From: Sporosarcina sp. HYO08
GTDB taxonomy: Bacteria; Bacillota; Bacilli; Bacillales_A; Planococcaceae
NCBI RefSeq assembly: GCF_001563475.1
Contig: NZ_LPUT01000027.1
Coordinates: 1 to 64,000, forward strand
Direction: 5' to 3'
Length of the DNA stretch: 64,000 nt
In this document: positions 40,141 to 48,703 of the stretch, in pieces
Layout: every line of letters begins with the position of its first letter
Numbering within the stretch: position 1 is the stretch's first letter
The notes under the pieces: model-generated
What the model was told of the DNA's origin: nothing
What the model saw: the letters and a program-made list of their open reading frames with translations, nothing else
Database searches by the model: none
Program-made: the position numbers and the translations under genes

Positions 40141-40227
40141 ATCAGTTTTTTTATTTTAATAGATCCATCACTGAGAAGTTAGAGGTTATGTCTAACATAG
40201 AGGTTGTTCAAAACGAGAGCGAAATCA

Positions 40228-40266
40228 ATCAAAAGCAGCTTAGAGATACTCTAAGCTGCTTTTGAT
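40228..40266. terminator. 17-bp hairpin after rlmH
   Basis: A perfect stem ATCAAAAGCAGCTTAGA (40228-40244) with its complement at 40250-40266, loop GATAC. T-rich and A-rich stretches occur within the stem arms rather than after it, so it could work in either direction or only as a 3' stabiliser. It lies 87 bases past the rlmH stop. Confidence 0.6.
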
Positions 40267-40351
40267 GCTAATCCGATATAATCCGTATAAATAATATCGA
40301 GTGAAAAATCAATGATAGCGATATGATGTAATTATAAAGGAGGGAAATGAA

Positions 40352-41221
40352 ATGTTACAAGAATTCAATCTTTTAATGGATTATATCGAAAAACATTTAA
40401 CCAAAGAAATTACTGGAAAAGAGATATCAAAAATTGTCGGGCTATCTGATTATCATTTTAAAAGAATGTTTTCGTATATGGCTGGAATGTCATTGAATGA
40501 GTATATCAAAAACAGGAGATTATCAGAAGCGAATCTTGAGTTAATAAATGGTGCGAAAGTGACAGATATTGCCTATAAATATGGCTATCAATCAATCGAA
40601 GGATTTTCAAGAGCCTTTCGTGAATGGTGCGGCTTCTTACCTTCAGAAGTAACAAAAAACAAAATTCAAAAATCATTTCCCAAGTTTTCATTTTTTATAG
40701 ATATAAGGGGAGGAATTTCCATGGAATTCAAAATTGAAAAGAAAGAGAAATTTAATATAGTAGGTGTATTGAAAAAGGTACCGATACAATTTGAAGGAGT
40801 CAATCAGGCAATCTTAGAACTAGCTCAGTCTATTACTGAACAACAAAGAAACGAAATGCATCAATTAGCTGATTTACATCCTCATCAAGTCTTGAATGTA
40901 TCTTATGATTTTGATGATGATTACCTGGAGGAAAAAGGCTTCCTAACTCATATGATTGGTTTTGCAACGACAAAAGAAAACCCATTTGATGATTTAGAAC
41001 AACTTTCTATTGAAGAAAGTTTATGGGCAATTTTCCCTAATCAAGGACCATTTCCCGCTACCCTTCAAGAAACGACCGCAAAAATTTATTCGGAATGGTT
41101 GCCATCTTCAGGTTATGAAATAGTCGACCTACCTGGAATTTCTTTCACAAAGCATGAAGGTACTTATGAAAATGTATATAGCGAAGTTTGGATGCCAGTA
41201 AGGGAAAAAAGTAAGCACTAG
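40352..41221 (+). CDS. AraC-family regulator with GyrI-like ligand domain
   Basis: A 289-residue protein. The N-terminal AraC helix-turn-helix pair (about 8-108, TGKEISKIVGLSDYHFKRMFS and KVTDIAYKYGYQSIEGFSRAFREWCG) is fused to a C-terminal AraC effector-binding/GyrI-like domain (about 123-285, IDLPGI-type end and KHEGTYENVY). Such proteins resemble Rob, BltR-type and SAV sensors that bind hydrophobic or cationic compounds. ATG 40352 follows AAGGAGG. It has no obvious target beside it; the flanking gaps are AT-rich, suggesting an accessory insertion. Confidence 0.85.
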   Translation: MLQEFNLLMDYIEKHLTKEITGKEISKIVGLSDYHFKRMFSYMAGMSLNEYIKNRRLSEANLELINGAKVTDIAYKYGYQSIEGFSRAFREWCGFLPSEVTKNKIQKSFPKFSFFIDIRGGISMEFKIEKKEKFNIVGVLKKVPIQFEGVNQAILELAQSITEQQRNEMHQLADLHPHQVLNVSYDFDDDYLEEKGFLTHMIGFATTKENPFDDLEQLSIEESLWAIFPNQGPFPATLQETTAKIYSEWLPSSGYEIVDLPGISFTKHEGTYENVYSEVWMPVREKSKH

Positions 41222-41306
41222 TTATAAGACTGAAGATCTGTCTTCAGGGGGATGAATTGTTGTTCAGATTACTTCACAAGTACTCTGAAATAGGGGCAAA
41301 AAAAGT

Positions 41307-41346
41307 AACAGCACCTTCTCATTTGATGAAAAGGTGCTGTTTTTAT
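41307..41346 (+). terminator. araC-family gene terminator
   Basis: AACAGCACCTT (41307-41317) with AAGGTGCTGTT (41331-41341), loop of 13, then Ts. Confidence 0.85.
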
Positions 41347-41669
41347 TCGTTATTCCCTTCACTTGATCAAAAAAGAATGACCTAATACAAGATATGCTGG
41401 CTTCCTGCGCTTATCCTGCTTTTATTTTCTTTAACCTTCGCCTTTACTGATAAAAAACAAGTACCGAATTGTTCCAGATATCAGCTATATAAATTGAAAT
41501 AATGGTTATCTCTATAGAAGAAGGAATAGGTGAGAGAATGGCGAGGATAATAAACGGTGTAGTTTACCTGTATATCTAATCACTATGTTTATGTAATAAA
41601 TTTTCTGTTTACCCTATTTAATCAGTTATTTACATGTAAAAAAGCAGTAAATAGACGTTTTTTAGTGCC
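41347..41669. other. AT-rich gap, possible gene remnant, no intact gene
   Basis: There is no ORF of convincing length. One frame near 41401-41502 reads LPALILLLFSLTFAFTDKKQ and looks like the last membrane helix and tail of a lost transporter, with no upstream part. A 13-codon ORF at about 41538 follows GGTGAG but resembles nothing. I see no purine riboswitch fold and no T-box. Confidence 0.4.
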
Positions 41670-41713
41670 AATTACGAACGTTAAAAAAAAGTACATAAAA
41701 AATGTTCGTATTT
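41670..41713. promoter_or_regulatory. candidate PurR operator (PurBox)
   Basis: The left arm AATTACGAACGTT (41670-41682) and the right arm, reverse complement AAATACGAACATT (41713-41701), are inverted with an 18-base gap. The B. subtilis PurBox is AWWWCCGAACWWT in two inverted arms about 16-17 bases apart. The arms match at 11 and 12 of 13 positions, with A for C at position 5 in both. It sits immediately upstream of the -35 of the ABC/adenine deaminase operon. Confidence 0.6.
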
Positions 41714-41716
41714 ATA

Positions 41717-41745
41717 TTGCCATCAAGAAAAGGTTTAACTATAAT
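41717..41745 (+). promoter_or_regulatory. promoter of the ABC importer and deaminase operon
   Basis: TTGCCA at 41717-41722 and a perfect TATAAT at 41740-41745, spacer 17. Initiation would leave a leader of about 70 bases before the first permease. Confidence 0.78.
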
Positions 41746-41819
41746 GCTTTTATGTTATAACAAAACAAATTCATGTTTATGAATTAAATTATACTTTTAC
41801 TGGAAAGTGAGGCTCATAA

Positions 41820-42659
41820 ATGACCCTTCGTAGAAAAATTCCTTATATTCTTTTGGCCCCAGGAATGATTCTTTTGATTTTGTTCTTGGTGTTGCCTTTA
41901 GTATCCATCATTTTTCCGACGTTCTTTGATGGAGGGTTTACCTTGGCAAATTATATCTCGTTCTTCATGGATGAGTATAACTTTGGTATTTTTTGGCGAA
42001 CGCTCAAAATTTCCCTAATTGCCACTTTATTTTGCGTATTATTAGGCGTTCCGACTGCTTACTACATTGCACAAAGCCCTAAAAAATGGCGAAGCTTGTT
42101 AATGTCGATCACATTGTTTCCGCTGTTAACCAATTCGGTTGTGCGAAGTTTTGCTTGGATTACCATTTTGGGACAAAGTGGGATTATTAATACTACGTTC
42201 CTTAATCTTGGTCTAATTTCTAAACCTCTTACGCTGCTTTATACGGAGTTTTCTATAATGATTGGATCCGTGTATCTTTTCTTACCTTTAATGGTCATTA
42301 CGTTAGTAGGGATTTTTGAAAATATCGATACATCCATTATGGAAGCTGCCGAAACGTTAGGAGCGAATCGTCTTCTTGCATTTATGAAAGTGATTTTGCC
42401 GTTAAGTGTGCCGGGAATTATTGTCGGCAGTATTTTGGTTTTCACAGGAAGTATGACCGCCTATACAACACCTCAATTGTTAGGTGGTAACCGAAATATC
42501 ATGTTAGCCACTTTTTTATATCAAAATGCGACCGCATTAGGAAATTGGAAAGGGGCAAGTGTGATTGCACTCATTATGATTGTTGCGACCCTTATCGTGA
42601 TGAAGTTATTCGACTGGGTGGCTAAACGTTTGGATAAGAGGGGTGAAGCAAATGCGTAA
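41820..42659 (+). CDS. ABC importer permease (PotB-like)
   Basis: A 279-residue inner-membrane permease with six membrane segments and the cytoplasmic EAA loop EAAETLGANRLLAFMKVILPLSVPG. It belongs to the PotB/spermidine-putrescine-like branch of binding-protein-dependent permeases, whose members also carry other cations and small organics. ATG 41820 follows AAAGTGAGG. It is the first gene of a unit with a second permease, ATPase, binding protein and two purine-type deaminases. The operon context suggests a nucleobase-like substrate; polyamine transport cannot be excluded. Confidence 0.88.
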   Translation: MTLRRKIPYILLAPGMILLILFLVLPLVSIIFPTFFDGGFTLANYISFFMDEYNFGIFWRTLKISLIATLFCVLLGVPTAYYIAQSPKKWRSLLMSITLFPLLTNSVVRSFAWITILGQSGIINTTFLNLGLISKPLTLLYTEFSIMIGSVYLFLPLMVITLVGIFENIDTSIMEAAETLGANRLLAFMKVILPLSVPGIIVGSILVFTGSMTAYTTPQLLGGNRNIMLATFLYQNATALGNWKGASVIALIMIVATLIVMKLFDWVAKRLDKRGEANA

Positions 42660-43431
42660 GAATGTTGGTTTAAATATTATTGCAGCAATTGTTTTTGCTT
42701 TTTTATTAATACCTCTATTCATTATCGTCATAACCTCTTTCGGAACGAACTCAACGATTCAATTTCCAATTAAAGGTTTTACATTTGAGTGGTATAGCAA
42801 AGTATTTTCCAATGCATCCTTTATGGACAGCTTCGTTTTAAGTTTAGAAGTTGCCTTTATTGGGACTTTATTGGCGGTGCTTGTCGGCGTTCCGGCTGCG
42901 TATTCCTTGGCGCGTCACGGGGTTTTCGGGCGTAATTGGGTCAAGAGCTTTTTCCTTTCGCCGACGATTGTACCAGGGTTGGTTGTTGGATATGCCTTGT
43001 ATCAATTTATTGTGATTCAATTTCAATTTCCAATTATCCAGGGATTGTTATTAGGTCATTTTCTAATTTGCTTACCTTACGTGATTCGTGTTGTAGGTTC
43101 AACGATTGAGCAGTTGGATTTCTCGATTGAAGAAGTTTCGTGGACATTAGGCTGCACAAAGTTGCAAGCGTTTATCAAAATCGTATTGCCTAACATCACA
43201 TCTGGAATTTTTGCTGCCTTCATGTTGGCATTCATCAATTCCTTTAACAATATTCCTGTATCTCAGTTTTTATCAGGTCCGGGTGTTACGATGCTCCCTA
43301 CCAATTTAATGAATTATATTGAATATAACTATGATCCATCCGTTTCTGCATTATCTGTTATTTTAATGTTGGGTACGATCGTTTTGATGTTTATTATTGA
43401 AAAGACATTAGGGCTAGCAAGTATCTCATAG
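42652..43431 (+). CDS. ABC importer permease (PotC-like)
   Basis: A 259-residue second permease with six membrane segments and the EAA-type loop EVSWTLGCTKLQAFIKIVLPNITSG. The start is ATG 42652 with GAGGGGTG upstream, overlapping the first permease by eight bases; an in-frame GTG at 42643 overlaps the site. It forms a heterodimeric channel with the upstream protein. Confidence 0.88.
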   Translation: MRKNVGLNIIAAIVFAFLLIPLFIIVITSFGTNSTIQFPIKGFTFEWYSKVFSNASFMDSFVLSLEVAFIGTLLAVLVGVPAAYSLARHGVFGRNWVKSFFLSPTIVPGLVVGYALYQFIVIQFQFPIIQGLLLGHFLICLPYVIRVVGSTIEQLDFSIEEVSWTLGCTKLQAFIKIVLPNITSGIFAAFMLAFINSFNNIPVSQFLSGPGVTMLPTNLMNYIEYNYDPSVSALSVILMLGTIVLMFIIEKTLGLASIS

Positions 43432-43461
43432 AAATATGGAGATTTTACGTGAAGGGAATGA

Positions 43462-44511
43462 ATGAACAGAATGTCCTATGTTGAATTGAAAGATATTCGT
43501 GTGAGTTATGATAACACGACCGACATATTAAAGGATTTGAATTTATCGATTGAAAAAGGCGAGTTGGTTTCTTTACTAGGGCCGTCTGGTTGTGGAAAAA
43601 CGACTACGTTACGGGTGATCGCAGGCCTAATTGAACCAAATGATGGCGAGTTCCTTGTGGATCAGAAAGAGTTAACAAAAGTACCGGTTCATAAACGTGA
43701 TTTTGGCATGGTATTTCAAAGCTACGCTTTGTTTCCCCATCTCACAATCATGGAAAATGTTGCGTTTGGCTTGAAATTACGCAAGGAAAAAAAGAGCACC
43801 ATTGAAAAAAAAGTAAAAGATATATTGGCCATTACAGGATTGGAAGCGTTGGCTGACCGTTATCCGAAGCAACTTTCGGGCGGACAAAGACAACGTGTAG
43901 CTTTAGCGCGCGCTTTAGTCATTGAGCCTAAATTATTATTATTGGATGAACCGTTAAGTAACTTAGATGCGAAATTGCGTGTAGCCATGCGAATCGAAAT
44001 TAAACGAATCCAAAGCCAATTAGGGATTACATCTGTGTTTGTCACGCATGACCAAGAGGAATGTTTCTCCATTTCAGATCGAGTAGCTGTCATGAATAAA
44101 GGGGTCATCGAACAGTTCGACACACCGGAAGAGATCTACAAAAATCCAAAAACTGAATTTGTCGCCCGTTTTATCGGGTTTGAAAATTTCTTTGAATTAA
44201 CACCAATAGAAGATGGGAAGTATAAGGCTGTTGATGGAACAGCTTTCCTATGCACCCGCAACAGGGAAACAGGAAAACAAACAGGAACGATCCGTCCGGA
44301 TGATATTGATATTGTCGCAAGCACCGAGGCAAATGCAACTAATATCGTATCCGGGGTGGTGAAAGTCCGTACATTTTTAGGGAAGGCTTATCAATATGAG
44401 GTTGAAACCCCTATTGGTTCGCTGCTTGTAAATGAGGCGGATGATGAGGTCTATCAAGTAGGAGACGCCGTCACACTATCTATTCCAGCTCAAAAACTTA
44501 TCATCGTTTAA
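43462..44511 (+). CDS. ABC importer ATPase (PotA-like)
   Basis: A 349-residue ATPase with Walker A GPSGCGKTTTLR, Q-loop FQSYALFPHLT, signature LSGGQRQRVALARAL, Walker B LLLLDEPLSNLD, the D-loop and switch His in VFVTHDQEE. A C-terminal TOBE regulatory domain lies at about 275-345. ATG 43462 follows GAAGGG. It is 30 bases after the second permease. Confidence 0.92.
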   Translation: MNRMSYVELKDIRVSYDNTTDILKDLNLSIEKGELVSLLGPSGCGKTTTLRVIAGLIEPNDGEFLVDQKELTKVPVHKRDFGMVFQSYALFPHLTIMENVAFGLKLRKEKKSTIEKKVKDILAITGLEALADRYPKQLSGGQRQRVALARALVIEPKLLLLDEPLSNLDAKLRVAMRIEIKRIQSQLGITSVFVTHDQEECFSISDRVAVMNKGVIEQFDTPEEIYKNPKTEFVARFIGFENFFELTPIEDGKYKAVDGTAFLCTRNRETGKQTGTIRPDDIDIVASTEANATNIVSGVVKVRTFLGKAYQYEVETPIGSLLVNEADDEVYQVGDAVTLSIPAQKLIIV

Positions 44512-44535
44512 ACTCAATTTAAAGGAGAGAAAAAA

Positions 44536-45591
44536 ATGAAGAAACGATTAGGATTAGTAAGTCTCACATTGGCAACTGCTGGTATCTTAGCGGCCTGTAC
44601 CGGCGGCGGAGGAACGACGAAGGAAAAACCACAAACATTAGTCATTTCTACATTTGGCTTGGAACAAGACAAAATGGAACAAGACGTCTTCAAACCATTT
44701 GAGGAAAAATACAATGTAGACATTGTGCTAGAAACAGGAACGAGCTCAGAGCGTTTTACAAAATTGAAAAGTAATCCGAATTCAACAGTTGATGTCATCG
44801 AATTGTCTCAATCAAATGCGGCAGACGGAGTATCAGAAGGATTGTTTGAGAAAATTGATAGCACAAAAGTTCCTAATATGGAAAAGCTAATCGACAGCGC
44901 AAAAGATTTATCGGCAGATGGATCGGGACCAGCTTATACATTGAACAGTATTGGAATTGTTTACAATAAAAAGACGGCAGGAATGGAAATCAAGGAGTGG
45001 GATGACCTTTGGAATCCTGCCCTAAAAGGAAAGATCTCTATACCTGATATTACATCCACCTTTGGTCCGGCTATGCTTTATGTAGCGAGTCAGCATGAGA
45101 ATACCGATATTACACAAGATAATGGGAAAGCAGCTTTTAAAGCCATCACAGATCTATCTCCAAACGTAGTGAAAACATATAGCAAATCCTCGGATTTAGC
45201 GAACATGTTCCAATCAGGCGAAATTGTTGCTGCGGTTGTTGGTGATTTTGCTGTCCCAATGATTACGCAATCTAATCCAGATGTAGCTTATCTTGTTCCG
45301 GAATCAGGCACATACGCTAACTTCAACACGATCAACATCAACAAAAACTCGAAGAATAAAGACTTGGCGTATAAATACATGGATTGGAGAATAAGCCAAG
45401 AAATACAAGAAAAAACGGCCAAATCTCTAAATGAGGCTCCGACAAATAAAGAAGTCGTATTGGATGAAGAAACGGCTAAGAATAAAACGTACGGTGCCAT
45501 TGCTGAACGTACAAACAAAGTGGACTCGCAATTCGTAAATGAAAACCTTGAGAATTGGATCAATCAGTGGAACCGAATTTTAAATAAATAA
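44536..45591 (+). CDS. extracellular solute-binding lipoprotein (PotD-like)
   Basis: A 351-residue lipoprotein. The type II signal peptide has lipobox LAAC (Cys about 21), followed by a Gly/Thr linker and a periplasmic-binding fold similar to spermidine/putrescine and iron-type binding proteins (LVISTFGLEQDKM, VYNKKTAGMEIKEWDDLWNP, VVGDFAVPMITQ). It lacks the rest of a polyamine operon. Being the receptor, it decides substrate, which cannot be read from sequence alone. ATG 44536 follows AAAGGAG. Confidence 0.9.
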   Translation: MKKRLGLVSLTLATAGILAACTGGGGTTKEKPQTLVISTFGLEQDKMEQDVFKPFEEKYNVDIVLETGTSSERFTKLKSNPNSTVDVIELSQSNAADGVSEGLFEKIDSTKVPNMEKLIDSAKDLSADGSGPAYTLNSIGIVYNKKTAGMEIKEWDDLWNPALKGKISIPDITSTFGPAMLYVASQHENTDITQDNGKAAFKAITDLSPNVVKTYSKSSDLANMFQSGEIVAAVVGDFAVPMITQSNPDVAYLVPESGTYANFNTININKNSKNKDLAYKYMDWRISQEIQEKTAKSLNEAPTNKEVVLDEETAKNKTYGAIAERTNKVDSQFVNENLENWINQWNRILNK

Positions 45592-45603
45592 CAACGATGT
45601 AAC

Positions 45604-45641
45604 GAGAAGGGCTAAGAATAAATCTTGGCCTTTCTCTTTTT
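45604..45641 (+). terminator. intra-operon terminator after the binding-protein gene
   Basis: A 14-bp stem GAGAAGGGCTAAGA (45604-45617) with TCTTGGCCTTTCTC (45623-45636), then a T run. It lies between the binding protein and adenine deaminase and probably sets the ratio of binding protein to enzymes rather than fully splitting the operon; no promoter fits in the 20 bases that remain. Confidence 0.8.
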
Positions 45642-45661
45642 CATAAAATGGAGGGGAAAAG

Positions 45662-47374
45662 ATGAAAGTGGATGTGGCAATCCTTAATGGACAGGTGTTT
45701 AATACGTTCACCAAGAGGTTTGAAAAAAAACACGTGTCGATCATCGGCGACAAATTTTATTATATAACGGCTGATGAATTTGAGCACGTAGAGGCTCAGG
45801 AAGTTGTAGATGCAACCAATCAGTATATCGTTCCAGGATTGATCGATATCCATATGCATATTGAAAGCTCTATGACGTCGCCTGCAATTTTTTCCGGGGC
45901 CGCATTATCGCACGGCGTGACAACAGTGGTGGCAGATGCGCATGAGATTGCCAATGTGTATGGAATGGAAGGGCTGGAGTCATTCTTTTCGCAACCTAGC
46001 GTCATGGATATATTCTATGCGATCCCTTCATCCGTCCCTTCAACGACACCAGAACTAGAAACGACAGGCGGCTATATAGGCATGGAAGAAGTAAAGCAGC
46101 TTTTGCAGCACCCCAAAGTGATTGCTTTAGGTGAAGCGATGAATTTCAATGGAATCGTTAATGAACCAGATTCATTGATCCGGCAAATTATAAAAACAGT
46201 TCAAGAAGAACGACCTTTTATGCCTTTAGAGGCCCATGTTCCCCGTGTTTCAAGATTGGACTTGGCAAAATTTTTATATGCAGGCTTGGCGGCTGATCAT
46301 ACGCATCAGACGCCTGAATCGATTGATGAAAAGATCACCAACGGGATGTTTTTGGAGCTTCAAAAAAAATCGATCACGCCGGAAAATATCCGTGTCATCG
46401 TTGAAAATAATTTTTATGAATATGTGGCATTTGTTACGGATGATGTGATGGCGGACGATTTGTTGGATGGGCATTTGAATGCGCTTGTTCGATTAGCAAT
46501 TTCTTGCGGTATGCCAGCAGAACAGGCGCTTTACTGTGCTACCTATACGCCTGCCAGACGAATGGGATTCCAGGACCGTGGGGCGATTGTCTCCGGTTTC
46601 AAAGCTGACTTTGCATTGCTGAATGACGTTGAAAGCGTAGACATCGCGGCTGTGTATAAAGACGGGAAATTAGTCCACGAACGAGGAAATGAGATCCAGT
46701 ATCCGGAAGAGAGACCGAATTTCCCAGCACATTTTTACGAATCCATCCACTGTCGCACGTTAACATCTGAGGATTTAAGGATAAAGGTGAATGCATCTGA
46801 GAAGGCTATCGTTAATGTCATTCAAATTGCAGAAGTGGGGACATTTACTGAACATGTCCAGCGAGAAGTAGCTATTGTAGATGGATGTTTGGATTGGGAG
46901 AATAGCGGATTAGCGTTAATTGTTGTCATGGAACGGTATGGAAAGACCGGTGACATTGCCTATGGATTTGTGGAGAATGCGCTGGTTGAAAAAGGAGCAG
47001 TTGCAACAACATGGGCACATGATCATCATAATGTAATGGTGATGGGAACGTGTGCAGAGGGTATCATTGCAGCGCAAAAACAATTAGTAGACATAAAGGG
47101 CGGCTATGTAGTGACACAGGATGGGAAGGTGAAAGCCGTTTGTCCATTACCAGTTGGCGGCATTATTAGCGATGCGCCAATCCAAGAACTAGGTGCACAA
47201 TTAAAAGAAGTTCGTCAGGCAATGGTTGCATTAGGCTATCGCAATCGCAATGAAATTATGTCTTTCTCGACGCTATCATTACCTGTTTCACCTGTTATTA
47301 AAATTACCGATAAAGGGATGATGAATGTACGTTCTCAAATGATGATCCCATTAATTGAAGGTGAAAGAAATTGA
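45662..47374 (+). CDS. ade: adenine deaminase
   Basis: A 570-residue metal-dependent amidohydrolase converting adenine to hypoxanthine and ammonia. The metal site begins GLIDIHMHIESSM (about residues 57-69), with VADAHEIANVYG, GEAMNFNGIVN, EAHVPRVS and FVTDDVMADDLLDGH, all typical of the Ade/AdeC family. B. subtilis AdeC is 577 residues. ATG 45662 follows GGAGGGG. It overlaps the next amidohydrolase by four bases. Together they would deaminate what the ABC system imports. Confidence 0.93.
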   Translation: MKVDVAILNGQVFNTFTKRFEKKHVSIIGDKFYYITADEFEHVEAQEVVDATNQYIVPGLIDIHMHIESSMTSPAIFSGAALSHGVTTVVADAHEIANVYGMEGLESFFSQPSVMDIFYAIPSSVPSTTPELETTGGYIGMEEVKQLLQHPKVIALGEAMNFNGIVNEPDSLIRQIIKTVQEERPFMPLEAHVPRVSRLDLAKFLYAGLAADHTHQTPESIDEKITNGMFLELQKKSITPENIRVIVENNFYEYVAFVTDDVMADDLLDGHLNALVRLAISCGMPAEQALYCATYTPARRMGFQDRGAIVSGFKADFALLNDVESVDIAAVYKDGKLVHERGNEIQYPEERPNFPAHFYESIHCRTLTSEDLRIKVNASEKAIVNVIQIAEVGTFTEHVQREVAIVDGCLDWENSGLALIVVMERYGKTGDIAYGFVENALVEKGAVATTWAHDHHNVMVMGTCAEGIIAAQKQLVDIKGGYVVTQDGKVKAVCPLPVGGIISDAPIQELGAQLKEVRQAMVALGYRNRNEIMSFSTLSLPVSPVIKITDKGMMNVRSQMMIPLIEGERN

Positions 47375-48702
47375 AAATAGTTATTAAAAATGCATGGATT
47401 TTAACGATGAATGAGCGAATGGAACAATTTCGCCATGGTTATTTAGTTGCTGATGAGCACATTATTGAAGTGGGGTCGATGGATTCCATGCCGGAGAATC
47501 TTATCTATGATCAATGCATCGATGCGAAAGGTGCGATTTTGTTGCCTGGCATGGTAAACACGCATACGCATATTGGCATGATTCCATTTCGCTCATTAGG
47601 TGATGACTATCCGGACCGTTTACGCCGCTTCTTATTCCCGTTGGAAAACGACTGCATGAATGAACAGCTTGCATACACGAGCGGTAAATATGCCATTGCT
47701 GAAATGCAACTTGCCGGTGTAACGACTTTCTTTGATATGTATTATTTTGAACATCAATTGGCCATAGCGGCGGAGGAAATGGGGGCCAGAGCCCTTTTAG
47801 CTGAAACCGTCATTGATTCGGTCACGGTTGATGTGTCGGAGCCGCTGGGCGGCTTGCAATACGCCGAACAATTTTTGCCGAAATGGCAGGGGAATAAAAA
47901 AATTCAAGCATCGATCGCACCGCATGCCCCGTATTCCGCTACTATTGAAGCGTTGCAGCAGGCCGATCGTTTATCTAAAACGTTCCAAGTGCCGTGGATG
48001 ATGCATGTGAGTGAAATGGATTTTGAAATGGAAAAATTCCGGAAAGAACGAGGTCAAACACCCATTGAATTTTTAGAGGATATAGGCGTATTAAGTTCGA
48101 GGCTTGTGGCAGCCCATTGTATTCATTTGACTGATCATGATATTGAGCTATTGCAAAAGTATGATGTAAAAGTGGCCCATTGTATTGGTGCTAATACGAA
48201 ATCTGCCAAAGGTGTGGCCCGGGTGCGGGATTTACAATCTGCTGGTGTAACAGTGGGGTTAGGAACGGATGGGCCAAGCAGCGGGAATACGCTAGATCTC
48301 TTCAGCCAAATGCGATTATTCGCTAATTTCCATAAAACCCATTTGCAGGACCGTAGCGCATTTCCTGCAGAGGAGATTGTAAAGCTTTCGACCATTGAAG
48401 GAGCGAAAGTATTAGGTCTGGATGGGCAAATCGGTTCCATCGAGGTAGGGAAACAAGCAGATTTCATCCTCGTAGAAACCGATTCAGTCAATATGTTTCC
48501 TATTTTTGATCCCTATTCGGCTTTAGTATATTCTGCAAATGCTAGTAACGTAAGTGACGTATTCATCGCAGGAAAACAAGTCGTGGCAGAGAAAAAGCTA
48601 GTGAATCATGATGTAACAACACTGCGGGCAGAACTGTCAAATGCCATGGAACAATGTGGATTTAAAAAAAGAGCGTTACGAGCAATGGAGGATAGGATAT
48701 GA
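47371..48702 (+). CDS. amidohydrolase, MTA/SAH deaminase or SsnA/TrzA-like
   Basis: A 443-residue cytosolic amidohydrolase. The metal ligands are visible: NTHTHIGM (about 62-69), MHVSE (about 210-215), AAHCIHL (about 232-238) and GTDGPSSGN (about 290-298). This branch includes 5'-methylthioadenosine/S-adenosylhomocysteine deaminase, guanine and 8-oxoguanine deaminases and chlorohydrolases. Its substrate is undecided; pairing with adenine deaminase favours a purine. The start is TTG 47371, a TTGA overlap with the ade stop behind AAGGTGA. Confidence 0.87.
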   Translation: MKIVIKNAWILTMNERMEQFRHGYLVADEHIIEVGSMDSMPENLIYDQCIDAKGAILLPGMVNTHTHIGMIPFRSLGDDYPDRLRRFLFPLENDCMNEQLAYTSGKYAIAEMQLAGVTTFFDMYYFEHQLAIAAEEMGARALLAETVIDSVTVDVSEPLGGLQYAEQFLPKWQGNKKIQASIAPHAPYSATIEALQQADRLSKTFQVPWMMHVSEMDFEMEKFRKERGQTPIEFLEDIGVLSSRLVAAHCIHLTDHDIELLQKYDVKVAHCIGANTKSAKGVARVRDLQSAGVTVGLGTDGPSSGNTLDLFSQMRLFANFHKTHLQDRSAFPAEEIVKLSTIEGAKVLGLDGQIGSIEVGKQADFILVETDSVNMFPIFDPYSALVYSANASNVSDVFIAGKQVVAEKKLVNHDVTTLRAELSNAMEQCGFKKRALRAMEDRI

Positions 48703-48703
48703 G

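Noticed and set aside
41347..41819. Purine riboswitch before the ABC/adenine deaminase operon
   Set aside because: The conserved three-way-junction strings of the purine aptamer are absent and no terminator/antiterminator pair is visible; a PurBox explains regulation better.
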